Assembly: GCF_963678635.1 (NCBI RefSeq)
Contig: NC_087067.1
Coordinates: 25,051,020 to 25,115,019, forward strand
Reading direction: 5' to 3'
Length of the DNA stretch: 64,000 nucleotides
Source: Symsagittifera roscoffensis
Taxonomy: Eukaryota; Xenacoelomorpha; Acoela; Convolutidae
The position numbers and the translations under genes are program-made. The stretch's first letter is position 1; the number at the start of each line of letters is the position of its first letter. The notes under the pieces were generated by a model. The model worked only from the letters and a program-made list of their open reading frames with translations. It was not told the origin of the DNA and ran no database searches. This document shows positions 1-10,948 of this stretch, piece after piece.

Positions 1-10
1 TTTTACTTGC

Positions 11-218
11 CTTCTCCGAAAAGATGTATCAAGGCACTTCTTAAAGTCGGTTCATTAAACACCAAGAATGTCACAGATACCAAGTACATTCCGTGACAAC
101 ACACTGCTACGTGTCTGACTTTGGGGTGAATGCTCCTTCTGGCGGGGTAGTTGGCATAGCCTGATGACATGAGGAGAAAAGAGGCAAACTGCAGCACTAT
201 TCTACCACCATAGTGCAA
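11..218 (-). CDS. Internal exon of the same unidentified membrane protein; GC-AG donor
   Basis: The acceptor is GATGTTGTTTCAG, and the open frame starts in phase 0, matching the end of the exon at 1318..1135. It encodes a hydrophobic segment (VLQFASFLLMSSGYA), a basic loop (PARRSIHPKVRH) and another hydrophobic segment (MYLVSVTFLVF). The only good donor is GAAG|GCAAGT, a classic GC-AG intron donor. The gene continues off the left edge. It is clearly exon-like; the identity is unknown. Confidence 0.5.
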
Positions 219-1134
219 CTGAAACAACATCATCGTCATCATCATCAAAAATTCTCGCCAACCAAAAATTAAAATAACTTGCTGATCGCTAGCGCAATAA
301 CACGAATTATATCTTCGGATTTGCTAGTGTCCACAGATACCATTAAATTTTGAATTTCCAGACAGGTTTTGCGATCTCGAAGAAAAAATTCTGCGGACTC
401 CGATGACAAAAAGAGAGCTTGAGGTTGCGATTAGTTTCACCTCGCCAGTATTTTTCAGAAATAAAAGATGACTGTTTAAGCATTCAACTCTCAGCCGTCT
501 TTTCGAAACTAATTAGATCATTAAATAGGTCTGAAACTGATTGTTTCAACCCTCAAAAGGGCCTGTTTCAAGATTTTTTTTCTTTGAATGTCAACCTTCA
601 ACAACCAAAATTTTGATCATAATTCTCTGAAATTAAGATCTATTTTCGGTTGCATGTAACTATATTTTTGCAACATTGCCCATGTGGTGTTTGTGAAAAA
701 CAATTTCGTTTGAACTGAAAAATGCGGTTGAAGGTACTCGAGCTTGCTGAGTAACATTGAGATGCCAATTGAAACAAAGTACGAAACTGAGATGAAAATT
801 GAAACATCTGTTGATGCACTTAGAGTCGCATCTCATTTCGAAGCGCCTCCTCCAATTTTGGCAGCCTGATTGTTTCCGTTGTTTCTAGCTATTTTAGTTC
901 ACATACAAAATCACATGAGTTGTGAAAAATTGAAATTCTTATACTGGCAACTGAATATTGTTCTAGTACATGGAATGGAATGTGTGTAAATCAACTTAAA
1001 AAAAAACCAAGTCCTAAACTTGCGACAAGCCTCTTTTTCTCAATATGGATTTCAAAATAAATATTGAAAAATAAGGCAAAAAGTGTTTAGATCAAAATTA
1101 TTCTGTTTTAAAGCTGAACACATTTTCAACTGAC

Positions 1135-1318
1135 CTTTTGCCATTCGGGCGGTTGGGCAGCCACAGAGAAGAGGAAGTAGTTAGCCAGAGGTTGTTCCAC
1201 TGCCAGAATGAGTGAAAAGAGGCGTGGCTTGTACTGGAAGATTAAGAATGTCGTGCAAGTGATGACAATTGCTAGATGCACGTATATTATTGCAGTAGAA
1301 ACCTGATACTCCCGGTTT
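1135..1318 (-). CDS. Internal exon of an unidentified multi-pass membrane protein
   Basis: An open segment bounded by acceptor TTATTGTTGTTTAG and donor CAAAAG|GTCAGT. It holds 61 codons after one base of a split codon and ends in phase 0. The peptide contains two hydrophobic stretches, one starting at ATAIIYVHL-like residues and one around LFSLILAV, and ends PPEWQK. Base composition is richer in G+C than the flanks and codons look ordinary. It joins in phase with the exon at 218..11. I do not recognise the family. Confidence 0.5.
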
Positions 1319-1899
1319 CTAAACAACAATAAAAACTTATTTGTTTGTTGATTCCAGTTTCTGAGCAGTTTTCCATCAATGCGGAGCCCAATACTGTTTA
1401 AATAACCAAAATAAATGAATAACCTGAATGAAAAATTACAACGAGGCTACAATCAGCTTTTATTCACTGGTATTAGCTTCTGTGCAAATTGAATCGTATC
1501 GAACTCTCAAAATAGAACAAAACAGCAGTATAAAAATCATCTAATTGATACTGGCTCCTTTGATTGCTTCGAAATAATTTTTCTAATATTCGCAGCGCTT
1601 GAAATGAATAATTTTTGTTCCGACTTTCGAACAAGTGACGGAACATTTGTACTTGAGGTAGTTTTCTTAACAACTCCATCTTAAGTCAAAACAGTTGGAA
1701 TTTTAAAATACTCCGTTAAAAACCCTCCTTCGTTCTCCAAAAAAAAACCTCAGCTGCCTTTTCTGCGTTAACTTTGAATGTTATGATCTGATCAGAATGT
1801 TATGATCTGATCCTAGACAAAAAAATGTACGAAAAACGTCTAGGCGGTGTCGTCATATTTGAAAATTATCTTTCAGTATAATCCCTAACGTATAAAAAT

Positions 1900-2330
1900 T
1901 CAAAATGTTTCATGGAGCAAAACAGTTTGCGAAAAGTTCAAGTTTTTCTTCGGCCAGCTATTCAAGCTGAGAAACTTCGAAACAATTCAAATTAGTTCAG
2001 ACTGAATCGGTTCGCAAAAATATTAAGTTCTTCTAGAGCAATAAATTCATGAAAGGAATCAGATGATAAAAATTTTTCTCAAGAGCTATTCAAGTATGAA
2101 ACTTAGAAAAATATTTCATAAATTGTTTCTTAAACTGAATCATTCTAAGAAACAATATAGTTTTCCTGAGCCAGTTCTTCAATCGATGAGGCTATGAAAT
2201 AATTCAAATATTTTCATAGAACGAAATAGTTCCCTATAAACTCGAGCTAGTTGTTCTACGCAAGCTATTCAAGCGACATTACTTTTGAAACATTTAGTGT
2301 TATTTTTTGGAATAAAAACGGATGGCAAAA
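1900..2330. repeat. Diverged tandem array, period about 100 bp
   Basis: Four or five weakly conserved units share GTTCGCAAAAAGTTAAG-like, TTCTAAGCAAGCTATTCAAG-like and ATGAAACTTCGAAA-like segments. The same units follow both composite repeats (4290-4640 and 8200-8560). Intergenic; no coding content. Confidence 0.5.
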
Positions 2331-2389
2331 TTTGACCTTTTTCGATTAAAGCCATTCAAGAGATGAAATTTGCTTTAGGTTGACCAAAA

Positions 2390-4267
2390 TATTTTACAGA
2401 GAGGCGAAGCAAAGTGAACCAAAATTTTTGTATGTCTCGATAAATAAAACTAGAGGCCCAGCTGAAGCTGGAGGTACGTGATTGATACTGAGTGAATTTT
2501 CTATACTCATGCGTCACGAAATAGGTGATTTCAAAATTTGGACTTTGCCCAAAACCTTAGTTGCTTCTCTACTAATTTTGAGATAAACAATTGTCCCACG
2601 GATATAACTTCTCTTACAAGAAGTTAAGGAGTCACCGCTTCTGTAGGAACAATTATTACAACCGGTTTTTTCAATTGAACTTTTCATCTCAGATTTGATT
2701 TGGCAAATATTAAGAAAGTTCAGTAAATTTCTAAGAAAAAACGGTCAAAAGACTTTCCAAAATCCATTACTTGCTTCGGCAAAAAGCAGGTTGTGGCCGC
2801 TTATGCAGAGAAGATCCCCAAAACCGGGTTTTTCTATTAAACACAACCTGAGAATTTCAAAGTTTTGACTTGTTTGAAGGCCATAATTTTTTTTCTTAAA
2901 CTGGGCTTGGCCATTTATAGACGTAGGCTTTTCAACAACCTATTATTTCGATTAAACCTATGATGTCAGATGTGGCAGGATAGTTAGCAAGAAAAGTCCA
3001 AAAAACGGTCAACAAATCAAGAATTTAACGATTCCAAAAATCATAGCCTTTTGAATGAAAAAATTACGCAGAAACGTTACGCAGAACGAATTTAAGCAAC
3101 TTATAATTTCGATTGAACCCAGAAAGTCAGATTAAAGAGAAAAAAAACAAGAAAACTTTCAAAAAAAAACGGCCAAAAAATCCCGGGGGCCATAAATTTT
3201 GGTGTCAGAAAAATTGGGGCATGGTCGCAATAACCAAATGAGCTCCCCACAACCCCTTCCTTGAATTGAACCCAAAATCTCAGATATGGCAGGGAAGTTT
3301 TCGAGAACATTCAGCGAAAAGTCAAAAAGAATAGCAAAAAGGTCAAAAATCAAAAAGTGGATTATTCCGAGGACCATAACTTTTTGTCTAGCAAAAAACT
3401 GGGCGTAGCCGCTCATGCAGAAGAGTTTTTCTAAACAGTTTTAATTATTCAAACGAAAAGCTCAAGATTAGTAGTTATCGAGAAAACGAAAAAAATCAAA
3501 AATATGGATTAAAAAATCCCATATATTTTTTCAAGACGGTAAACAGAGAGGTCAAGAAGAAAAAATTTCTAGGTAAGTATTCAGGCACGCAGTGAAGTGG
3601 GCAGTCTTTCAATTGATACCTTTTTTTGTGTGTGAACTGAGTGAGAAAAACAAAAATTTAAGCAAGACGTGAAAACATTTTTCAAAACGAAATAAAAATT
3701 TTTCAACAAACCGATTGGTAAGCATACAACCAACTTGAAAAGTGCGGAGGATAGTGTTAAAATTGTGTTTTGCTTGTAACGACCCAAAATTGAGTCATTA
3801 GGCCGATGAAAAATAGGCCGAATTAATTTGGGCTGAGGAATTTTTTTTAGGGAAACAAAAAAAAACAAAGGAAATATATAGTCAAGGTAAGTAAAATTAC
3901 ATATTGTAGTAGTAAATCAATCACTAAAAGCAACATAAGGAAAAAAATTCGCGCAGCAAAACAAAACAATTCAAAGATATGACACCTAAGCCGACAAACA
4001 ATAAGCAGACAAATAATTGGCCGACAACTTTATTCGAAACAGAACATTTCCGGTTTAAAAAAAAACAGGTCCTACTCAGATTCGAAGCCAGGACCTTTGC
4101 CGTCCAAGGCATAATCATTACCTCCAGGCTAAAGTGGCAGGGAACGCAAATAAGTTTGAATTCATTATGAACCAAGATACAAGTGATTCAAATGATTCTG
4201 TTAAACAAGTTGTTAACCCGGAAAAAGTCTGTATTCCAGTTCGATAACGCTTGCTAATCGCAAGCGT
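2390..4267 (+). mobile_element. Composite repeat copy 1: palindromic head, ~180-bp unit array, tRNA-like block, palindromic tail
   Basis: It starts with GAGGCGAAGCAAAG and a conserved CCAGCTGAAGCTGGAGGTAC block. Next comes an array of diverged units of about 180 bp (2500-3570), each with a TTCGATTAAACC-like, CTCAGATTTGG-like, CGGTCAAAAA-like and TATGCAGA(G)-like segment. After that are a conserved CATACAACCAACTTGAAAAG stretch (3724), CCGACAA motifs (3983-4030), a minus-strand tRNA-like block (4060-4145) and the 19-nt palindrome at 4248-4266. The same order recurs at 6183-8190. The layout resembles Helitron-like interspersed elements (DINE-1/pearl type), but no transposase or certain ends are seen. 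Confidence 0.55.
4060..4145 (-). repeat. tRNA-derived SINE-like block
   Basis: On the minus strand TAGCCTGGAGG fits a box A and GGCTTCGAATCTG fits a box B at tRNA-like spacing. It is followed downstream by TGTCGGC motifs. It is part of the composite repeat. Not a functional tRNA gene. Confidence 0.5.
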
Positions 4268-4289
4268 AAATTGTTCAGAAAGAAAAATC

Positions 4290-4640
4290 AGATCACGAAG
4301 TGTTCAATTTTTTTTTCAGCAAGCTATTGAAGCATTAAAATTTTTTAAAACAGTTATTTTATAGGCCAAGCTTTCCTCGGCAAGCAATTCCTCAGTTTTC
4401 CGAAAGAAAGTTTTCCTAAGCGAGCTACACACTTCGACAAATGTTTATCAGACCAAAACAATTTACAAAAAACTAAATTTTTCGTACGCTGGCTACTCAC
4501 AATGAATCTTTGATTTCAATTTGGTATAATGAGCGAATCAGTTCGCAAAAAAAAACATGTTTTTTTTTCAGCAAGTTATTTTCTGGACTGAATCGATTTG
4601 CACAGAACTGAATTTTTTCACCACTTGCGATACAACAAAA
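4290..4640. repeat. ~100-bp period array following composite repeat copy 1
   Basis: It contains units like those at 1900-2330 (CAGCAAGCTATTGAAGC, GAATCGGTTCGCAAA, GGACTGAATCGATTTGC). It lies directly after the palindrome at 4248-4266. Confidence 0.4.
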
Positions 4641-5258
4641 AATGGCAGGGCAGCTAGCCCAAAGAAAAGTGACGCAAGCTAAATAAAAAAATGTATTTAA
4701 AAAATAATTTGAAAAAAAAACCTTTTGAAAGTTTGTCTGGAATGCGGGTAAATTTAAGGAAAAATACAACTGCCAGCGTTATTAAGCGGATACTGAACGA
4801 CAAAAATTGGGTAGACGACTGTTGAAAAATCAAAACTGAGCTTTAAACGTTTTTGAGCTTAAACAAATTCCTTAAGTCCCCCCCCCCTCCTCACACCTTC
4901 CCTTCCGTAAGGACGAAAGCAATTTTAAAAATTTGGTGCTTCATACAACAAATTAACAGCCAACTAAACAGATATGCATCAGTCAAAACCATAAGCCGAA
5001 AAAACCTCAAAGTTAAAAAAAGCGAAAATAAAAGGCGAAAAAAGAATATTAAATGTATATCCAACAATAAAATTTCGAATGCAACGGCCATTTCAAAGGT
5101 AGATATGTTCAGGAAAAATCTGTTGACAAGCATTCTGATCTGTTGCTATAGGCTACCTTTAGCTGTGGCTATCAGGCGAGCTAACTGATTTAATTGAGTT
5201 TGTTAAACTAGAAGTGAACTAGAAAAAAAAGGTCTATATTCCAGTTTGATATTGATAA

Positions 5259-5277
5259 CGCTTGCTAAACGCAAGCG
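5259..5277. repeat. Isolated copy of the tail palindrome
   Basis: CGCTTGCTAAACGCAAGCG preceded by GTCTATATTCCAGTTTGAT, the same lead-in as at 4230 (GTCTGTATTCCAGTTCGAT). Different sequence follows each copy, which suggests that the palindrome is at or near an element's end. Confidence 0.5.
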
Positions 5278-5289
5278 TAATAAAATTAA

Positions 5290-5690
5290 CAAAATTTGAG
5301 AAAACTCGATCAAAAGGTAAAATTTTTATTTTGCTAGGAAATCTGATAATTAAATTCCATTTTCGAAATAAGAAGTCGCTCAAGTTTTTTGAGATCTTTA
5401 AACTTTCGCTGTACGATAGTGGAAACTGCTTACCTTTTAACAAAGGTAATGAACTGAACTTGAAAAGAAATCAGAAGTTGAACCGCAAAAAAATCAAGTT
5501 GACTTTTGATATCCTTTCAGGTTCAGTTCATTTCCTTTGTTAAAAGGTAAGCAATTTCTGATATCGTACAGAGAAAGTATAAAAGTTTGAAAAAATTGCG
5601 AGAACAAATTTTAAGAATTTTCATGAAAAAAAAACAAAAAAATCATCACGACCTATATAAGAGTTCATCGACTATTGATAAGACAAAAGT
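5290..5690 (+). repeat. Dispersed repeat family with conserved TATA-like box, copy 1
   Basis: It shares a GGATCAAWAGGTAAAATTTT-like start, GATCACGTTTTTCGTGACC-like or related middle, GAAAAGAAATCA and CCGCRAAAAA segments, and ends ATCACGACCTATATAAGAG. The other copies are at about 13975-14310, 20690-21220, 23430-23700, 24165-24620, 39640-40080 and 42230-42425. No coding capacity is seen. Confidence 0.55.
5399..5590. repeat. Long inverted repeat (hairpin, ~60-bp arms)
   Basis: The left arm (about 5399-5459, with TGCTTACCTTTTAACAAAGG and ATGAACTGAAC) pairs with the right arm (about 5521-5590, with GTTCAGTTCAT and CCTTTGTTAAAAGGTAAGCA), separated by about 60 bases. It lies inside a copy of the TATA-bearing repeat family (5290-5690). 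Confidence 0.75.
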
Positions 5691-6182
5691 ATTTTTAAAA
5701 ACCAAAAAATATATATAAACTGAAATAGGCAAAAAACTGCAAGCCGACTGAATTAGGCAAAAAAAACTGCAAGAATGAGAGTTAATGGGGTTTTAATACG
5801 ATACTACACTTGAATCCCAACGAACTTTCCTGGGGGTACATAAAAAAAAATCCACCCTACGCTATAGCTCCTTCGCATCCCTTGGTGGGAAGGGTTTAAA
5901 ATAAACTGCAACACACTATGGAGGTCCCGTGTTAGTCGGTTATTGCACTCGATTTGAATTCTAAGCCAGAAGAAACCGACAACGTTGATCCGTTGCATGA
6001 ATTTAAATAATTAAAGCTCTCTAAACGAATCAAACAACAGGCCTCGATCATCCAAGTTGACCACCATATACAACTGTGGTATCGACCCTATAAGTAAGAA
6101 GATAAACACTAGCCACACAGAAAGCGAAGACATCCTATTAAACAGCCATTTCTATGCAGCAAAGTTGCACTCATAATATACA

Positions 6183-8190
6183 CAGAGGCGAAGCGGAGCT
6201 TCGCATCACTCGCGATGCAACAAACATGAAAAAAGTGAGAAAAAAAACATTTATATTGAAAAAACTAGGTGAACCAAAATTTTCGTATTTTTCGATAAAA
6301 AGCAACTACAGGCTCAGCTAAAGCTGGAGGTACGTGTTTGATATTGATTGAAATTGCCATACCGATGCGCCACGAAAAAAAGTAATTTCAAAAGTTGGAC
6401 TTTGCCAAAACTTTAGTTGTTTCTCTACTTAAATAAGTCAGAAGAGTTAAAAATTTTGACATGATCAATTTCACTAAGGAGAAAATTTTCTCTAAATTTT
6501 CATCTCAGATTTGATTATGTAAATTATAAAAAAATTCAAAAAGAGTCCAAAAACCAGTCGAAACTTTTAAAAAATATTCAAAAGACTTTCCAAAATCCAT
6601 AATGTTTTTCTGCAAACAGCAAGTTATGGCCGCATAAGCAGAGAAGATTTCCAAAGCCGGGTTTCTCGATTGAACACAGCCTGAGAATTGGATGGCAGTT
6701 TTCGCGTAATGTCAAGTTTCCAAAAAATTGTCAGATTCAAAACTTTGACTTGTTTGAAGGTCATAACTTTTTTTCTTAAGCAAACTGGGCATAGTCAATT
6801 ATAAAGTTAGGCTTTCAGCAACCTGTTCAGTCGATTAAACCTATAATATCAGATTTGGTAGTATAGTTAGCGAGAAAAGTCCAAAAAACGGTCAACAAAT
6901 CAAAAATTTAACAATTCCAAAAACCATAGCTTTTTGTGTGAAAAAAAATACGCATAAACGTTGTTATGCAGAAAAAATTCAAGCAACCTGTAAGTTCGAT
7001 TAAACCCAAAATCTCAGATTTGGAGGGTAGTTTTGAAGAAAATTCGAAAACTTTCCAAAAAAAGTCACAAAATCAAAACTTTTACATTTCCGACGGCCAA
7101 AACTTTTGGAGTAGAAAACATTATGCGTATTCGCATAAGCAAAAAAAGCTTGCTGAAACCCGTTCTGAGAATTGAACCCAAACCCAAGGTAAGGCAGTGT
7201 AGTTGGAGAGTATTCAAAAGTTTCAAAAACACGGCCAAAAAATCAAAAAATTGAATGTTCAGAGCGAGATAGTTTCTTGTGTACAATGTTTTGATAGTGT
7301 CTGCTAATGCAGAGGAGCTTCCCACTACTTGTTAGCTTGTTGAACCCAAAATATCGGATTTGAAGGGCTACCTTTCGCGAACGTCGAAAATATTCACAAA
7401 ACGATCAAAAATCAAAAATTTGACTATTCCGATAGCAAACATTATGTGCAAAAAATTGGTCGTAGCCTCTTATGCAGAGGAGCTTTTTAAAACTGCTCAA
7501 TTCATTAAAACCGAAAACTCTTTCTTTATATTTGAGAAAACGAAAAAAAATCATGGGTCAAATATTCAGCCACACTTTTTCGAAGGCTGTAGACAGAGGC
7601 GTCAAGTAAAAAAAAAGACTCAGGGGAGTACGCATGCACACAAAGGAGTAAGCGGTCTTTCAATTGTTACACCTTTTTTGAAAATCAGGAGAAGTTTCTC
7701 AGAAAAACTTAAACTTCTGCAAAAAGTGAGAAAAAAATTCCGAAACAAAAAAATGAAATTTCAACAAACCGATCGAGAAACATACAACCAACTTGAAAAG
7801 TGCGAAGGGGATGCCTAAACTTGTGTTTATCTTGAACCGGCTTAAAAAAAGTCATTAGGCCGATGAAAAATTGGCCTAAATAATCAAAGATGTGACAACT
7901 AAGCCGACAACAGATGAGCAGACAAATAATTGTCTAATAATGGCCGACAATTTTATTTGAAACAGAACATTTCCCGTTTGAAAAAAATCAGGTCCTAGTC
8001 AAATTTGAAACCAGTACCTTTGCCGTTCCAGAAATATTCGTTACCTCCAGGCTAAGTTGACCGGGAAGGCTAAGAAGTTTGAATACAGTATGAAACAAGG
8101 TAGAGATGAGTCTAGACGAGTCCTGTTGACAAAATTGCTTACGGGAAAAGAAAAGTCTAGTACCCGGTTGCAAAACCCTTGCTTATCGAA
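6183..8190 (+). mobile_element. Composite repeat copy 2, paralogous to 2390-4267
   Basis: The head is more complete here: GAGGCGAAGCGGAGCTTCGC, then CATCACTCGCGATGC, both self-complementary. The ~180-bp unit array covers about 6400-7610, then the CATACAACCAACTTGAAAAG stretch (7779), CCGACAA motifs (7890-7950) and a minus-strand tRNA-like block (7985-8075). The tail palindrome is degenerate (near 8165-8195). Open frames here, such as the one at 7360-7818, fall on the array and are not credible genes. Divergence from copy 1 suggests separate old insertions or an old duplication. Confidence 0.55.
7985..8075 (-). repeat. tRNA-derived SINE-like block
   Basis: A relative of the block at 4060-4145, with TTAGCCTGGAGGTAACG and GGTTTCAAATTTG on the minus strand. 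Divergent box B. Confidence 0.45.
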
Positions 8191-8199
8191 AAGATAAAG

Positions 8200-8560
8200 A
8201 AAGATATGAAACTTTAAAAATTTTGAACTATTCCATGAAGCAAGTAAGTTCACGGAAAACCAAGTTTTTCTAAGCATGCTTCTCAAGCTGTGAAACCATT
8301 AAATCAAGTTATTTCATAGACCGAATCGGTTCGTAAGGTTGAGCTTATCTAAGCAAGCAATTCAAGCTAAGAAAAATTGCAATTTTTAAATTTATTTAAA
8401 GCGAAACGGTTCACGATAATTTTAAGTTTTTCTAAGCAAGTTATTCAAGCCATGAAAATTCGAAATAAGTTATTCCATAGCTCGAAACTCTTCGCAAAAA
8501 GTTTGTTATTCTAAGTATGTTCTCAGTTGATTCATTTCAGACTGAAATGAATCTGTAAAC
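8200..8560. repeat. ~100-bp period array following composite repeat copy 2
   Basis: Four units with TTTTTCTAAGCAAGTTATTC, GACCGAATCGGTTCG and TTATTCCATAG landmarks, matching 1900-2330. This is the best-preserved of the three arrays. Confidence 0.5.
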
Positions 8561-10948
8561 GTAACAATTTTATGTAAAAGTGGGCCGTTTCTGTCTAGCC
8601 TTGAAGTTGAATCAAGTTCATTTTGTTTCAAATCTTTCGGTCTATTGCCTATAAAAATTCTAGAACACTCACGACTTCAGAATATTCAATGGTCGCTCTG
8701 AATGATTCTTAGACGTTCTGATTTCAGCCTTTTTAAACGTAGCGCTGAAGAGTCACTTAGACATTAGGCCTTAATCTACATTGATGTCATTGATTCAATA
8801 TACAAGATCAGAAAAATTTCAAGCCTCAACTGCATCAGTTCAAAGATTAACAGACAAAATGAAGGGAACTGAATCTAGTTTAAAATTTACCCTTCCATGA
8901 GTAAATAGACGGCAAATTGTTGAAGAGATCGACCCAGACACAAAACAAAATAGTAAGAGCCATGCAATCGCTTTTCATATTTTAACTACAACCAGAAGAG
9001 CAAAAACGCGCCTCATCATTAATCATTAATAATGATCTGTTCATTATTAATCTGTTCAATTTTACAGGCAATCAAAACGTCAGAATGAATTGACAAAACT
9101 ATCACAGCATGTACTGTTTAACAATTCAAGCGTGGCTCGTATTTTTTATTAGCCAGCTTGGACTTTAGTGCTATCTTTTCTTTAAATTTCTAATTGACAC
9201 ATCCGACGCTGGTGTGACAAGGACTGATTATAATATGGTTTATTGAATTTTTTTTCACTCTTTCAATAACCGGTTACAAGGTTTACTTCTTATACTCATA
9301 GATCTAAGAATTCTGTCTCTGTGTTTCTGTCCCAGAGTGAAAAAAAAAGAGAGCCTTATTCTTTTTCACTTCCGCTGAGCCTTATTCGTTTGAATGAAAA
9401 GAGAACGTTTTAACTGCATCAATAAAAAGGCTGCAAAACTGAACTCGAACTTCGATAACTTCTAGTTCAACAAAAAGGACAATATTCAGTTCAATCTATG
9501 ACACGCAACACGCTCATAGAAATCCCGTAAAAATTAACAAAAATTTTGGGAAATAAAAGCTCCTCATTTATTTTTTTATTTCATCACAACCACACTTAGT
9601 TAGTTCTCAATGTTGCAGCAATTTCAAATTTCTGAGCTCTGCCAAAATCCCAGAATGATTAGATTTGAGAAAATTTTCTTCACCGAAGGCAATTTTTTGA
9701 ACAGAAAAGCCATTATTGAGCTCAATAAAAGTTCGTGCTTTTCGGAGCATGCTTCCATCTAAAAAACTATATATATTGACCAATTATGACATCGGTCATC
9801 TGCTATGAAAAACTGGGTTCATTGTTGCTCCGATCACTATTGATTAGCTAGTTTATTTCATACAAATTTTAAGCACCTCAAAGAAAGTTCAGGGGGTCAA
9901 GGGCAGTATCATATTAAAGCCCTATTGGTCGTGATACGGATTCCAAAAACAAACTGGTCTCATTGCCAACAAAATTGGTCGGAAGAACTTCGGTTTTCAG
10001 ACTAATTTAGACAAAATTTGAGGCCGACCTTCCTACTACCATTTTATCGTTAAATTACAACAAAATTTTTAAATTTAAACGTTATTTCAGCTATTTTTAT
10101 TTCCTACTTTGTAGTTTTTCATCCAATTCATTCGCCCTAAACAAAACCAGAAAATTGTCTATTTAATTTCTTGAATAAGCATGGTCGGAACACTGCGCTC
10201 TTTGTAAAGCACCCGGCAATCCTCGTTTCTCTAAGAATCTGGCGTTGTTTGGTAACGACCGTTTTTTTGGTTGCCATATAAAAGCCAAATAAAAAATTCA
10301 GAGGAGATAAATTACAGAAAATTATATGCAAACCACCACAAGGAGGAAACTTTAAATGTTGAATTATGTATGGATCTCAAAATATTTTTGCGCTCGCTGT
10401 TTGTCAAGATCGATTTGATTTGCATATTCTAATTGACTCATCAAACTGAATGATAATTCGATTACCTTCCAATGGCTAGGCTAGTTTACCTCAGATACCT
10501 TGAAAGCAGTTTTATAACCGAAACAATGATTTCGAGAAAAAACAGTAACCGATAGATAACCAAAACAATGTTCGTGCTTTTAGCTCCGAATAAATTACTA
10601 CGTGGATCTCAATTGCTATAGACCCTGACACCAATTTAAGTTTTGAAACATTCCTTTCAAATGACCAAACCCTAGAAGGAAATTATTTGCTGCTGAGTTT
10701 CTTTGCAATAATGACTGTTGAACTTACTTTTTATTTTCGGAGTACTCTGATAAGAACATGAGAAGGGAGAGTGCGTATAGAAAAGGGTAGCGAGTGAGGT
10801 AGAGCCACGGTATGTAGAGGCGCAACTTCACTGCTGCCGACTTCAGCTTTTCTACTACTGACGCCATATCCCGTTCACGCTTCCTTTAATCAGATCACGT
10901 CATGCAAAAGAATATCTGAAAACTTTGACACCGAACTAATTTTTCAAA
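8561..10948. other. Intergenic, nothing gene-like
   Basis: AT-rich sequence without credible exons. It contains a weak fragment of the 33420-type repeat near 9865-10080 (GTTCAGGGGGTCAAGGGCAG, then GGTCGTGATACGGATT). Confidence 0.5.

Noticed and set aside
1473-1679. 68-residue minus-strand frame beginning with ATG after TTGACTTAAG
   Set aside because: The peptide looks plausible and it lies just upstream of the membrane-protein exons, but it runs into a stop, and I found no donor that gives the needed phase. The evidence is too weak for a call.
2500-3570. Possible CRISPR-like or piRNA-cluster array because of regular spacing
   Set aside because: The units are ~180 bp, diverged along their whole length and lack a repeat/spacer pattern; this is a eukaryotic satellite-like array.
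7360-7818. 152-residue open frame on the plus strand
   Set aside because: It lies over the ~180-bp repeat array and the adjacent composite-repeat sequence. The peptide is Lys/Asn-rich noise and the paralogous copy at 3400-3870 does not keep the frame.
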